Below, piece by piece: positions 1-7,704 of a stretch of 16,926 nt of DNA. The position numbers and the translations under genes are program-made. Source of the stretch: an uncultured Erysipelotrichaceae bacterium (GTDB lineage: Bacteria > Bacillota_I > Bacilli_A > Erysipelotrichales > Coprobacillaceae); the NCBI GenBank assembly GCA_900317015.1, contig ONFH01000063.1, positions 1-16,926 of the forward strand, given 5' to 3'. The stretch's first letter is position 1; each line of letters starts with the position of its first letter. The notes under the pieces were generated by a model. That model had not been told where the DNA came from, ran no database searches, and saw nothing but the letters and a program-made list of their open reading frames with translations.

Positions 1-139
1 ATCCCAGCATACTTTTGTATAACGTCTTAAGTTTATGCAGGTAAATCCACGATGTACACTTTGGAGGCCACTTTCATATTAACTAATTAACTCTTCTCTG
101 GATATAGACATAAATTCTTTATTCCTGCCACAATAATCA
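1..139. other. Left-edge region with no intact gene
   Basis: This is the stretch downstream of the small cysteine-rich gene. I see no complete gene and no convincing terminator in it. On the minus strand one frame is open from position 73 to the window edge, directly after a TGA at 74-76; it reads KWPPKCTSW onward and looks protein-like. A second minus frame (about 138 to 79) reads protein-like through SISREELIS and then hits a stop. The two pieces could be frame-shifted fragments of a decayed gene, or chance. Only sequence beyond the left edge could decide. Confidence 0.3.
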
Positions 140-469
140 TTATCTCATATCTTCTGGGAAACAATTCCCGCACCTGCGAAAAGTCACATGATGATCTTTC
201 TCAAACTGCTCAACTTCTTCAAGAGAATCAAATGGTATAAATACAGAGCAAGGCTTTGCGTAGTAGCATTTCTTATATGGAAGCTTTTCTCCTGTTGGAG
301 ATTTGACTTCTATCTTCCCATCCTCTTCTGACCCAATAAAGTCAGGATTACAATGAAGTGTCCTCACATTTTTCTTAAAATCCATATTGACATTAAAGGC
401 CTTGAACTCTCCTTCTGGAAATCCCGTGCCTTTAACATTTCGTGTACATTTACAATAGTGTTCAAGCAT
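140..469 (-). CDS. Small cysteine-rich protein of unknown function
   Basis: I do not recognise this 109-residue protein. It is soluble, with no signal peptide or membrane segment. It has seven cysteines in a spaced pattern: CxC at residues 6-8, single C at 40, CYYAKPC at 68-74, and CGNC at 100-103 near the C-terminus. This could bind a metal such as zinc, but that is inference. I chose ATG at 469, which follows GAAGTG at a reasonable distance; a GTG at 478 would add three residues and overlap the mutase stop. It begins 5 bp after the phosphohexomutase stop codon and is therefore probably the last gene of the GDP-fucose operon. Well-formed residue composition and tight spacing make it a likely real gene. 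A role in sugar metabolism is suggested by context only. Confidence 0.7.
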   Translation of the reverse strand: MLEHYCKCTRNVKGTGFPEGEFKAFNVNMDFKKNVRTLHCNPDFIGSEEDGKIEVKSPTGEKLPYKKCYYAKPCSVFIPFDSLEEVEQFEKDHHVTFRRCGNCFPEDMR

Positions 470-474
470 AATAA

Positions 475-2139
475 TCACTTCATATAATCGTTCATTTGCT
501 CTGTGATCTTCTTCTCGACCACACCCGCTGTGTCTATTGATTCCGCACTAATGCTGATATAAACCTTCAGCTTCGGTTCCGTTCCACTAGGTCTTACCAC
601 AACAGAGCTGTTTCCTTCAAGCAGATATTTCAATACGTCGGAATTTGGAAGTCCATCAAGTCCCTTGCTATAATCAAGAACCTTTTTTACCTTCTTGCCG
701 CCGAATTCATCCACACCAGCATGGAACTTCTTCATGATATCCTGCATCTTGTGAAAACCGAATTCACCATCGAACTCATAGCTGTGAAGTGTATTGAGTC
801 TATAACCATACGTCTTATACAATTCATCCAACTTATCTAACAGGCTGATACCGTGTGTCTTATAGTATGCGAACATTTCAGCGATCATGAAACCGGCATC
901 AACGGCATCCTTATCTCTGACATATCCACCTGTGAGATAACCATAAGATTCCTCGAATCCAAAGATATAATCCGATTCACGTCCCTGCTTCTCAAGGAGT
1001 CCAATCTGTTCGCCGATGAATTTGAATCCAGTCAGGACATTGATTGTCTTCACCCCATAATGATTAGCAATCTGTTCACCCATATCTGATGTGACAATTG
1101 TTTTGATCATCACAGGATTCTTCGGCATTGTGCCATTCTTGATTCTCTGTGAGCAGATAAAATCTAATAACAGCAGTCCAGTTTCATTACCAGATAAGAG
1201 CTGATATTCTCCATTCTTGTTTTTTACAGCAATCCCACATCTATCACAGTCCGGGTCAGTGGCTAACAGCAGATCAGCTCCAACCTTCTCGCAATATTGA
1301 AGTCCTAACTCCATTGTTTCCCGAATTTCCGGATTCGGATAAGGGCAGGTCGGGAAATTGCCATCGGGATTGCGCTGTTCTTCTACAACCGTGATGTTGT
1401 CAAAACCCGTTTCCTTCAGGACTCTCGTAACTGGCTCTAAGCCTGCACCATTAAGCGGTGTATATACAATATCCACATTACGGTCAATATCTTCTTTAAC
1501 CACACTCTGCTTCTTGACTTCTTCGATAAAGCTGTCAAGAACTTCGTCCGGAATGTAAGAAACCATCTTATCGTCAAACTCGGGAATTATTACATCAAAG
1601 ACATCGACTTTCTCGATTTCAGATAGAATCTCAGCAGCTGCTTCTGTGGTGATCTGGCAGCCATCATCGCCGTATACCTTGTAGCCATTATATTTTGAAG
1701 GGTTATGACTGGCTGTAATCATTACACCGGCACTTGCGTGTAGACATCTCGTTGCATATGACACAGTTGGTACTGGAAGAAGTCTGTTCCAAGGGTGTAC
1801 TTCAACACCATTATCTGCCAGAACCATTGCAGTTATTTTGGCAAACAGATCACCCTTGATGCGGCTATCATGACCAATCACAACGCTTGGCTTCTCATAT
1901 TTCTTTTTCAGATAATTTGCCAGTCCTTGTGTGGCTTTGGCAACCGTGTATACATTCATCCGGTTTGTTCCGGCGCCAATAGTTCCGCGAAGACCACCTG
2001 TACCAAAAGCCAGATCACGATAGAAAGCATCTTCTATCTGTTCCTGACTCATAGTGCTGAGTTCTGGAATTAAATCTTTATCAGCGATGGCTTTATCACA
2101 CCATATCTCATATTCTTTCTCAATCTTATCGTTTAGCAA
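475..2139 (-). CDS. Phosphohexomutase (phosphoglucomutase/phosphomannomutase)
   Basis: Cytoplasmic alpha-D-phosphohexomutase of 554 residues, the usual length for the Firmicute PgcA/PGM2-like branch. All four family signatures are visible: TASHNP at residues 142-147 with phosphoserine S144, the metal loop DPDCDR at 295-300, the sugar-specificity loop GFEES at 394-398, and the phosphate-binding RPSGTEPK at 516-523. The family interconverts hexose-6-phosphate and hexose-1-phosphate and often accepts both glucose and mannose. Sitting after manC and manA, it most likely supplies mannose-1-phosphate to ManC (the ManB role). Glucose-1-phosphate production cannot be excluded. It starts at a TTG (2137-2139) backed by a strong AGGAG site eight bases upstream. 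Sixteen bases separate it from the manA stop, so it belongs to the same operon. Confidence 0.93.
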   Translation of the reverse strand: MLNDKIEKEYEIWCDKAIADKDLIPELSTMSQEQIEDAFYRDLAFGTGGLRGTIGAGTNRMNVYTVAKATQGLANYLKKKYEKPSVVIGHDSRIKGDLFAKITAMVLADNGVEVHPWNRLLPVPTVSYATRCLHASAGVMITASHNPSKYNGYKVYGDDGCQITTEAAAEILSEIEKVDVFDVIIPEFDDKMVSYIPDEVLDSFIEEVKKQSVVKEDIDRNVDIVYTPLNGAGLEPVTRVLKETGFDNITVVEEQRNPDGNFPTCPYPNPEIRETMELGLQYCEKVGADLLLATDPDCDRCGIAVKNKNGEYQLLSGNETGLLLLDFICSQRIKNGTMPKNPVMIKTIVTSDMGEQIANHYGVKTINVLTGFKFIGEQIGLLEKQGRESDYIFGFEESYGYLTGGYVRDKDAVDAGFMIAEMFAYYKTHGISLLDKLDELYKTYGYRLNTLHSYEFDGEFGFHKMQDIMKKFHAGVDEFGGKKVKKVLDYSKGLDGLPNSDVLKYLLEGNSSVVVRPSGTEPKLKVYISISAESIDTAGVVEKKITEQMNDYMK

Positions 2140-2155
2140 AATATCAGCTCCTATC

Positions 2156-3145
2156 TCAGCACCTAATCTTTAAGAACTCGCCTTTTCCATGAAGCTTCAA
2201 TGGCTCACTATTAGCCGGAATAAAGACACAGTCACCTTTGAATATGTTGATCAATGTGTCTTCACCAAATAAGTCTGCACAGCCGTCAATACAAAGGAGA
2301 ACATTAAAACTATCCTCATTCGTTTGAATAGCAGCCATACTCTTCACACGTTCTGTATTTATCAGAACACGCTCAACCTCAAAATACTTGCAACGTCCGA
2401 TAAGTTCGGAAGCATATCCTGGCTTATACTGAAGTTTCCGGATTGGCTGCCGAGGTTCATCTGATGGCTCCAAGTTCACAACATCTAAGGCTTTATCAAC
2501 ATGTAGCTCTCTCTTCTTCCCATCCTTGCCAACACGGTTGTAATCGTAAAAACGATATGTCAGATTACTGCTTTCCTGTATCTCAGCCAGTAATATTCCA
2601 GCACCTATCGCATGTACTGTGCCTGATTTAATGAAGAACACATCGCCTTTATGGACGGGGACGTACTGCAGAAACTTCTCAATTCTCCCATCATCAATGC
2701 TATTACGAATCTGTTCTTTGCTTACCTTAGTCTTAAAACCATAGACCAGTTTCGCGCCTTTATCTGCATCAATGACATACCACATCTCGGATTTACCGAG
2801 CTGACCGTTCTCATGCTCTTTGGCGTATTCATCTGATGGATGTACCTGAACAGATAAGTCTTTCTTGGCATCGATGAACTTGATCAGAACTGGAAGTCCG
2901 TCAACGATAATCTCCTGTGGATGAGATCCTAAAAACTCAGGATGTTCTTCTAACACATCTCTTAACTTCTGTCCTTTAAACTCACCGCTATTGACCACAC
3001 TTGGTCCATCCGGATGAGTTGAGCATTCCCATGTCTCGCCTAAAGGATCAAGATCAATCCCTTTACTATAATCATCATTTAATCTCTGCCCGCCCCACAG
3101 ATAATCCTTACCTGCAGGTTTAAGCAGAAATGGCTTATTCTTCAT
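2156..3145 (-). CDS. manA: Mannose-6-phosphate isomerase, class I
   Basis: Zinc-dependent phosphomannose isomerase (329 residues) that converts fructose-6-phosphate to mannose-6-phosphate, the entry step to GDP-mannose. The cupin-type zinc ligands are recognisable as Q100 and H102 in QVHP, E120 in KSEMWY and H178 in SGTVHAIG. The N-terminus PFLLKPAGKDYLWGGQRL is typical of the short Firmicute form. I chose ATG at 3143-3145. A longer reading from 3226 adds 27 residues (PIPSCSLLKF...) that do not resemble the family and lie inside manC. With this start the gene overlaps the manC stop by 11 bp, implying translational coupling. ManC also carries a C-terminal cupin, but this separate gene is the obvious isomerase. 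Confidence 0.93.
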   Translation of the reverse strand: MKNKPFLLKPAGKDYLWGGQRLNDDYSKGIDLDPLGETWECSTHPDGPSVVNSGEFKGQKLRDVLEEHPEFLGSHPQEIIVDGLPVLIKFIDAKKDLSVQVHPSDEYAKEHENGQLGKSEMWYVIDADKGAKLVYGFKTKVSKEQIRNSIDDGRIEKFLQYVPVHKGDVFFIKSGTVHAIGAGILLAEIQESSNLTYRFYDYNRVGKDGKKRELHVDKALDVVNLEPSDEPRQPIRKLQYKPGYASELIGRCKYFEVERVLINTERVKSMAAIQTNEDSFNVLLCIDGCADLFGEDTLINIFKGDCVFIPANSEPLKLHGKGEFLKIRC

Positions 3146-4454
3146 CGAACTTGTACTTCTTTTTATCACTGACACTGATCTCCTTCCCAAGCTGAATTTC
3201 AATAAGCTGCAGCTCGGAATCGGCAATCACAGTGTGGCGACAACCTGCTTGCATTGTTATAACGTCTCCGGCTTTTACATTCTGCTCCATACCATCGACG
3301 ATTGTTCTTCCGGTTCCAGAAATTACAGTCCACACTTCATCACGGCGTTCATGACTGTGATAATTCATCCTATGCCCCGGTGTCAGAGTAACCTTAATCG
3401 TCATAGATCCTTTCTCGACGTCAAGAACCCTGAATGATCCCCATGATTTCTCGGCGTACATTACCGGCTGCTCTAATTTATCGATATAAGGTTTGATATA
3501 AGAGCTCTGGTGCTTATCAGAAATAAGAATTCCATCCGGGGACGCTGAGACGACTACATCTTTAAGCCCCATAGCAAGAACCGGTATGTCTAGATCGTTG
3601 ATAATGTGAGTGTTCTCACACGTATCATCTTCCTCAGCTTTTCCGATGATGTTCTCATCCATAGCCTCAGTAAGGGTATTCCAAGTACCAAGGTCCTTCC
3701 ACACGCCATGGAAACGAAGAACGTCAATCGAAGGCTCTTTCTCAACCACGGCATAGTCAAAGGAAATCTTTGTCAGTGTGTCGTACTTGTTGAAGAGATC
3801 CGTATAATCAATAAAATCAATCAACTCATGGGCACGTTTCAGCACATAACCAAGCTTATAAGCGAAGATTCCACCGTTCCAAAGAGCGCCCTGCTTCAGG
3901 TATTCCTTAGCAGTTTCTTCATCAGGCTTCTCTTTGAATTCCTTAACCTTACTTACTTCATCCTTTGTCACAGGAATGATGTAGCCATATTTTTCTGATG
4001 GATATGTAGGCTCCATTCCCAAAAGTGTAAGGTTTGCGTTTCCTTTCGACGCCAGGTCCGCCAGATCCTTAAGTGCCTTGAAATAATCATCCTCTACGTA
4101 TGGATCAACTGGGCATACGACTACTGGTTCATCTTCGCTTACGCCCTGCACATCATGCAGATAGCTGGTTGCAAGAGCGATAGCCGGAAATGTATCTCTT
4201 CTACACGGCTCAACACTAATACCCACATTATCGCCAAGCTGGTTATGAATCTCAGAGGACTGTGACTTACTCGTTGCCACCGTAACCTTGGCATCAGTAT
4301 CAATGGTACGAATACCACGGTACATTCTCTGTGCCATGGATTCATACTGCCCATCTTTGCCTTTGAAAATTTTAATAAACTGTTTTGACCGGATATCGTT
4401 TGATAGCGGCCACAGACGTTTACCAGAACCGCCTGAAAGTAAAATTATATTCAT
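3135..4454 (-). CDS. manC: Mannose-1-phosphate guanylyltransferase with C-terminal cupin
   Basis: GDP-mannose pyrophosphorylase (439 residues) that joins mannose-1-phosphate and GTP to give GDP-mannose in the cytoplasm. The N-terminal nucleotidyltransferase domain (about 1-290) shows the signature GGSGKRLWPLS at residues 8-18, FKEKP at 173-177 and WNGGIF at 192-197. A cupin domain of the mannose-6-phosphate isomerase type II kind follows (about 345-425), with the metal-binding run YHSHERRDE at 365-373. It is a little shorter than the usual 470-480-residue bifunctional enzymes, and a dedicated ManA is encoded next, so I would not assume isomerase activity. A GAGGGACAA ribosome site precedes the ATG. 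It lies 74 bp after fcl and overlaps manA by 11 bp. Confidence 0.93.
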   Translation of the reverse strand: MNIILLSGGSGKRLWPLSNDIRSKQFIKIFKGKDGQYESMAQRMYRGIRTIDTDAKVTVATSKSQSSEIHNQLGDNVGISVEPCRRDTFPAIALATSYLHDVQGVSEDEPVVVCPVDPYVEDDYFKALKDLADLASKGNANLTLLGMEPTYPSEKYGYIIPVTKDEVSKVKEFKEKPDEETAKEYLKQGALWNGGIFAYKLGYVLKRAHELIDFIDYTDLFNKYDTLTKISFDYAVVEKEPSIDVLRFHGVWKDLGTWNTLTEAMDENIIGKAEEDDTCENTHIINDLDIPVLAMGLKDVVVSASPDGILISDKHQSSYIKPYIDKLEQPVMYAEKSWGSFRVLDVEKGSMTIKVTLTPGHRMNYHSHERRDEVWTVISGTGRTIVDGMEQNVKAGDVITMQAGCRHTVIADSELQLIEIQLGKEISVSDKKKYKFDEE

Positions 4455-4528
4455 TTGTCCCTCTGTGGCCGTTGATAGGCCTTACATTTTTTGTTCTTTC
4501 TCGTATGCCTGATGAAGGGTAAAAACTT

Positions 4529-5518
4529 TTACCGCTCTGCTCTCATCGGATTATTGAGGAAGTCCTCATAGGTGAGTTTGATGCCTTCATCGAGGCTTGT
4601 CTTTGGCTCCCATCCCATAGCCTTAGTCTTAGAAACATCGAGCAGTTTTCTCGGAGTCCCATTCGGCTTGGACGGGTCCCACTTAATCTCACCGGTATAA
4701 CCAATAATACGAGCAACTCTCTCGGTCAGTTCTTTGATTGTGCATTCTTTACCGGTTCCTGCATTCACGGTTTCATTTCCGCTGTAATTGTTCATCAGGA
4801 AAACGCAGAGATTTGCTAAGTCGTCTACATATAAAAACTCACGTAATGGACTTCCATCGCCCCAGCATGTAACACTCTTTGCGCCAGAAACTTTTGCTTC
4901 GTGGAATCTACGAATCAGAGCTGGAAGCACATGGCTGTGAGTCGGATGATAATTATCGTTCGGACCGTAAAGGTTTGTCGGCATTACACTGATATAATCC
5001 GTTCCATACTGACGATTCAAGAACTCGCAGTACTTAAGGCCGCTGATCTTAGCCAATGCATATGCTTCATTCGTCTTCTCAAGCGGACCTGTCAGAAGAA
5101 CAGATTCCTTCATCGGCTGTGGAGCCATACGAGGATAGATGCAAGAAGAGCCTAAGAACTCGAACTTCTTAACGCCATTCTTCCATGCAGAATGAATCAC
5201 ATTCATTTCAAGAATCATGTTCTCATACATGAAGTCAGCAAGTGCTTCCTCATTTGCAACGATTCCGCCAACCTTTGCTGCAGCAAGGAATACATACTCA
5301 GGCTTCTCTTGAGCGAAGAAATCCTCTACATCATCCTGACGGGTAAGGTCAAGCTCCGTATGTGTTCTTGTAATGATATTTGTATATCCCTGACGCTCAA
5401 GTTCACGCTTTATTGCGGAACCAACCATTCCTCTATGCCCTGCCACATAAATCTTGGCATCCTTCGGCATCGGCGGCTGTTTTGATCTGTATTCTTCTGG
5501 AATCTGTGTGTTGGTCAT
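4529..5518 (-). CDS. fcl: GDP-L-fucose synthase
   Basis: NADPH-dependent epimerase/reductase of the short-chain dehydrogenase superfamily. It turns GDP-4-keto-6-deoxy-D-mannose into GDP-L-fucose, the last step of the pathway. Visible features are the Rossmann nucleotide loop GHRGMVGSA (residues 27-35), the catalytic serine region LGSSCIYP (122-129, with S124 and C126 matching the known Fcl active-site serine and cysteine), and Y153/K157 in YALAK. It has about 20 residues before the Rossmann strand, slightly more than typical. ATG at 5516-5518 is preferred because AAGGA lies eight bases upstream; a start at 5551 would add 11 residues (INNKERRTYK) that look like untranslated leader. It follows gmd by 68 bp with no terminator between. 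Confidence 0.95.
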   Translation of the reverse strand: MTNTQIPEEYRSKQPPMPKDAKIYVAGHRGMVGSAIKRELERQGYTNIITRTHTELDLTRQDDVEDFFAQEKPEYVFLAAAKVGGIVANEEALADFMYENMILEMNVIHSAWKNGVKKFEFLGSSCIYPRMAPQPMKESVLLTGPLEKTNEAYALAKISGLKYCEFLNRQYGTDYISVMPTNLYGPNDNYHPTHSHVLPALIRRFHEAKVSGAKSVTCWGDGSPLREFLYVDDLANLCVFLMNNYSGNETVNAGTGKECTIKELTERVARIIGYTGEIKWDPSKPNGTPRKLLDVSKTKAMGWEPKTSLDEGIKLTYEDFLNNPMRAER

Positions 5519-5586
5519 TTTATATGTCCTTCTTTCTTTGTTGTTAATCACGTTATAAAAAGCCTAAGCGGAACCAGTGTGAAAGT

Positions 5587-6630
5587 TTAATCTACATCTC
5601 TCATTGCTTTTTCGCGCTTAGCAAGCTTTCTGTCATGTTCTGCCATAATCTTTACAAGCTCTTCATAAGGAGTCTCCTGTGGATTCCATCCGAGCTTCTC
5701 TTTCGCCTTGGTTGGATCGCCCCAGAGATTCACTACATCGGTCGGGCGATACCACTTTTCATTGGTGCAAACAAGCATCTTGCCAGTCTTTGCATTATAA
5801 GCTTTCTTTTCTTTGCCCTCACCTTCCCAGCGGAGTTCGATGCCGTTGGCCTTGAAAGCCTTATCTGTGAAATCTTGTACAGTATGCTGCTCACCAGATG
5901 CAATAACGAAATCATCGGGTTCATCCTGCTGAAGGATTAACCACTGGCACTTTACATAATCTTTTGCATAGCCCCAGTCACGCTTGGAATCCATGTTGCC
6001 GAGTTCCAGATGATCCTGAAGTCCCTCAGCAATGCGTCCAGCTGCAAGGGTGATCTTTCTTGTAACGAAGTTCTCGCCACGTCTTTCAGACTCGTGGTTA
6101 AAAAGAATTCCGTTACAAGCAAACATTCCATATGCTTCACGGTACTCTTTGATGATCCAATACCCGTACTGCTTTGCTACTGCGTAAGGTGAATAAGGGT
6201 GAAACGGTGTTGTCTCTTTCTGCGGAACCTCTTCAACCTTTCCAAAAAGCTCGGATGTAGATGCCTGGTATATTCTTGTCTTCTTCTCAAGATGATTAAT
6301 ACGCACTGCCTCAAGAATACGAAGTACACCAAGAGCATCCACATCGCCAGTGTATTCAGAGGAATCGAAACTCACATGCACATCCGACTGTGCAGCAAGG
6401 TTATAGATTTCATCCGGCTGAACTTCCGCTACAATACGGATCAATGCCGAGCCATCTGTAAGATCGCCATCATGCAATGTTAATTTATCAATGATGTGGT
6501 CGATACGTCCGGTATTTGAAAGGGACGAACGTCTCACAATACCATGAACCTCGTAGCCCTTAGACAGAAGAAACTCTGCCAAATAAGATCCATCCTGTCC
6601 TGTAATGCCTGTAATAAGTGCTTTCTTCAT
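5587..6630 (-). CDS. gmd: GDP-mannose 4,6-dehydratase
   Basis: Short-chain dehydrogenase-type enzyme (347 residues) that dehydrates GDP-D-mannose to GDP-4-keto-6-deoxy-D-mannose, the committed step to GDP-L-fucose. The nucleotide-binding loop is ITGITGQDGSYLAE (6-19). The catalytic residues fall in ASTSELFG (T125, E127) and SPYAVAK (Y149, K153). NHESERRGENFVTRKI (178-193) is the family's oligomer and substrate-binding segment. The start is secure: CAGGAG lies nine bases before the ATG. It is the first gene of the GDP-fucose operon, with its own upstream control region and a terminator closing the previous operon. The intermediate could also feed GDP-rhamnose or GDP-perosamine, but the following fcl points to fucose. 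Confidence 0.96.
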   Translation of the reverse strand: MKKALITGITGQDGSYLAEFLLSKGYEVHGIVRRSSLSNTGRIDHIIDKLTLHDGDLTDGSALIRIVAEVQPDEIYNLAAQSDVHVSFDSSEYTGDVDALGVLRILEAVRINHLEKKTRIYQASTSELFGKVEEVPQKETTPFHPYSPYAVAKQYGYWIIKEYREAYGMFACNGILFNHESERRGENFVTRKITLAAGRIAEGLQDHLELGNMDSKRDWGYAKDYVKCQWLILQQDEPDDFVIASGEQHTVQDFTDKAFKANGIELRWEGEGKEKKAYNAKTGKMLVCTNEKWYRPTDVVNLWGDPTKAKEKLGWNPQETPYEELVKIMAEHDRKLAKREKAMRDVD

Positions 6631-6645
6631 AATTGTTTTCTCCTG

Positions 6646-6673
6646 TTGCTATGTCGCTATTGCTATGTCGCTA
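6646..6673 (-). repeat. Perfect 14-bp tandem duplication in gmd leader
   Basis: Two head-to-tail copies of TAGCGACATAGCAA (minus strand) lie immediately before the CAGGAG ribosome site of gmd. They fall within the predicted 5' untranslated region. A repeat here could have arisen by slippage and could change leader spacing or structure if copy number varies. The effect is unknown. Confidence 0.9.
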
Positions 6674-6701
6674 CTGCGAATCATTTTTATTGATTGCCCA
6701 C

Positions 6702-6730
6702 ATTTTATCTAACCTAAAATCAGATTAGAA
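6702..6730 (-). promoter_or_regulatory. Candidate promoter for the gmd operon
   Basis: On the minus strand TAAAAT (6702-6707) matches five of six -10 positions. It is 17 bp from TTCTAA (6725-6730), a poor -35 with three of six matches. A strong -10 with a weak -35 is typical of activator-dependent promoters, and repeat-like boxes lie directly upstream. The predicted leader is about 65 nt. No transcript start is known. Confidence 0.35.
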
Positions 6731-6766
6731 TTGACTAAAGTGCCGTATACTTGGACTATATTGACT
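6731..6766 (-). promoter_or_regulatory. Phased TTGAC-like repeats, candidate activator operator
   Basis: Read on the plus strand, TTGACT occurs at 6731 and 6761 and TTGGACT at 6751. The starts are therefore 20 and 10 bp apart, on one helical face. The promoter-proximal copy abuts the candidate -35 of gmd. Direct repeats overlapping the -35 are characteristic of AraC-family activator sites. Binding by the neighbouring regulator is inference. Confidence 0.4.
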
Positions 6767-6812
6767 TTCTTGTTGTTGCACAGTTGAAGCGAAAAAAGTC
6801 CTATAAACGACG

Positions 6813-6840
6813 AAAACAGCAGTAGATTGCTCTACCACTG
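6813..6840 (-). terminator. Intrinsic terminator after the AraC-family gene
   Basis: On the minus strand a 10-bp stem (two G-T wobbles) with a GCAA tetraloop spans 6817-6840 and is followed by TTTT. The flanking GAAAA and TTTTC extend the pairing to about 15 bp, so it may act on both strands. The TAG stop of the regulator gene (6832-6834) lies inside the stem. It separates the glycosyltransferase operon from the GDP-fucose operon. Confidence 0.8.
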
Positions 6841-7704
6841 TTTTCTATACTGATCTGGGCTTATACCCTCTATCTTTTTAAACATTCTGCTGAAGTATGC
6901 TGGATCTTCTATCCCGACACATTCTCCGATATCTGCTATTGTCTTATCAGTAAAACGAAGCATTTGCTTAGACTTGGTCACTCTCACATTATTCAAATAC
7001 TCATTTATTGTCATACCTATTTGTTCTTTGAATGACCTAGACATATAGTACTTATTAATAAAGAACTTCTCCGCCAGAGCATCCAAACTTATCTCTTCTC
7101 TGTAGTTCTGGTCCAAGTAATTCTTCACAGAATTAATGCTGCCTTCTTTTAATGTTTTATCCTTCACTTCCTCGGGGTGCCAAGATTCACTCATGATTAG
7201 TGTCACAAGAGCATTTAACTCAGTGTTAATCTTCATATCGCGAATGTAGTCTCTGCTGCATGCAAACTCGTATAAATTATCAAGAGTGGAGTTTAAGTCT
7301 TTTAATGTATAGTCTTCAGGATTGAAAACGGGCTTTCCACCTCGCTCTATATACTTTTGATAAATTTGAGGGAGTGTTGGACCATTGAAATGGCACCAAC
7401 GAAGCGACCACAATAATGAGTCTGTTGTATGAGAATAGTGCTTATTACAATCAATAAAGACACAATCACCGGATAACAGATCATACTGCTTTCCGTTATA
7501 ATCTAATACTCCTGCACCGTCTGAAACCAAGAAAAATAGAAACGATGAAAGGTTTGCTCTCGAGGAGGTATGTGGTTTCAATGCCTGCAGGCTTCCTATC
7601 TCCTGAAGGTACAGCAGTGAGGACCTTGCAAAAGGTGAAGGCGTATAAAGAATTCGGTCTGAGGAGACAATCGCCTTTTTTCCAGAAATAAACAAACTAT
7701 TCAT
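6832..7704 (-). CDS. AraC-family transcriptional regulator
   Basis: Cytoplasmic DNA-binding regulator of 290 residues. The N-terminal half (about 45-110) looks like the cupin-type AraC sensor domain (FLVSDGAGVLDYNGKQYDLL). The C-terminal 100 residues are a double helix-turn-helix AraC DNA-binding domain: first helix pair about 203-227 (ISLDALAEKFFINKYYMSRSF), second about 255-277 ending FSRMFKKIEGISPDQYR, which is the family signature. I chose ATG at 7702-7704, overlapping the previous stop by 8 bp. A GTG at 7752 would add 16 residues without a better ribosome site. It is the last gene before a terminator and faces the gmd control region. Sugar-responsive AraC proteins usually activate, so control of the GDP-fucose operon is a reasonable inference, as is self-linked control of the locus. 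Confidence 0.92.
   Translation of the reverse strand: MNSLFISGKKAIVSSDRILYTPSPFARSSLLYLQEIGSLQALKPHTSSRANLSSFLFFLVSDGAGVLDYNGKQYDLLSGDCVFIDCNKHYSHTTDSLLWSLRWCHFNGPTLPQIYQKYIERGGKPVFNPEDYTLKDLNSTLDNLYEFACSRDYIRDMKINTELNALVTLIMSESWHPEEVKDKTLKEGSINSVKNYLDQNYREEISLDALAEKFFINKYYMSRSFKEQIGMTINEYLNNVRVTKSKQMLRFTDKTIADIGECVGIEDPAYFSRMFKKIEGISPDQYRKQW

Noticed and set aside
3143..3226. 27-residue N-terminal extension of manA
   Set aside because: The extension lies inside manC, does not resemble phosphomannose isomerases, and the family N-terminus starts at the ATG at 3143-3145.
3606..3998. A 130-codon plus-strand open frame opposite manC
   Set aside because: It lies fully antisense to a confident gene, its product resembles no protein, and no ribosome site supports it; other plus-strand open frames in the window are of the same kind.
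4518..4533. Palindrome GGTAAAAGTTTTTACC over the fcl stop as a terminator
   Set aside because: The stem is almost all A-T and no T-run follows it, so termination inside the fcl-manC gap is unlikely.
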